Of a DNA stretch of 64,000 nt, positions 63,845 to 64,000 are shown one piece after another. Positions within the stretch are counted from its first letter, which is position 1, and each line of letters opens with the position of its first letter. Source of the DNA: Siphonodentalium dalli (Eukaryota > Mollusca > Scaphopoda > Gadilida > Siphonodentaliidae); the NCBI GenBank assembly GCA_032622095.1, contig CP136066.1, positions 232,072,961 through 232,136,960 of the forward strand, in the 5' to 3' direction. The translations under genes were made by a program, and so were the position numbers. The notes beneath the pieces were generated by a model. That model was given only the letters and a program-made list of their open reading frames with translations, was not told the origin of the DNA and searched no databases.

Positions 63845-64000
63845 GGACGGACCATGAGGGCTGTGTAGGTTTGGATGGGGGAGGGGTGGCAGTGGATCGC
63901 ATTAGTAGCCCGTGTGGCAGAAACAGTAATCTCAAAATAAAATGTTATCATCTTAAAGTTGAATACTTGTTTTGTAATGTTATGTTTAATCACTCAGCTT
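63845..64000. other. Window edge, no gene seen
   Basis: Short G-rich patch ('ggatgggggaggggtggc'), then AT-rich sequence to the end of the window. No frame is recognised. Confidence 0.4.

Overview
This window looks like nuclear DNA of an animal, most likely a bivalve mollusc. It is AT-rich and almost free of genes. It has short inverted-repeat transposons and tandem-repeat mobile elements like those known from bivalves. The only convincing coding region is a Mab-21/cGAS-like nucleotidyltransferase exon on the minus strand, bounded by good splice signals. I see no bacterial features, rRNA, tRNA or CRISPR array.

Region 1 (1 to ~40,204) is a very large tandem array of about 250 monomers. There are two interleaved monomer types, about 155 and 164 bp. 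The array has been reshaped by repeated segmental duplications with shifts of 3,064, 2,083, 483, 1,891, 2,746 and 823 bp. A 2.8-kb block (13,563-16,372) is inverted and is a near copy of 21,672-24,481. The array ends at 40,204 in a diverged last monomer and a terminal hairpin. The same last monomer and hairpin close a compact 2.2-kb, 13-unit element at 53,754-55,926, so the 40-kb satellite appears to be the expanded core of that mobile element (pearl/HINE, Helitron-like type).

Region 2 (40,205-48,090) holds a 122-bp tandem repeat, an AT-rich stretch and a second hairpin-ended element with ~169-bp units. A 1,577-bp part of this is present twice, 5,377 bp apart, with 3.8 kb of mosaic satellite between the copies.

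Region 3 (48,090-60,418) is intergenic. It contains a 16-bp minisatellite, a 38-base poly-C tract, a third family of ~150-bp-unit repeats ending in a hairpin, a cluster of 40-bp-arm hairpins, the compact element, a TTAA-flanked MITE, and a 1.16-kb minisatellite of 20-bp units kept in perfect register.

Region 4 (60,419-64,000) holds the Mab-21-like exon. MITEs of one TTAA-flanked, piggyBac-like family lie on both sides, one of them about 68 bp past the exon's 5' splice site. The exon encodes an intact nucleotidyltransferase core (GS, E-x-D and a third Asp), so it may be a cGAS-like innate immune sensor. The gene's other exons are not identified here.

All lengths, shifts and counts were read by eye. 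Breakpoints inside the satellite are approximate, because neighbouring monomers are similar, and assembly error in the array cannot be excluded.
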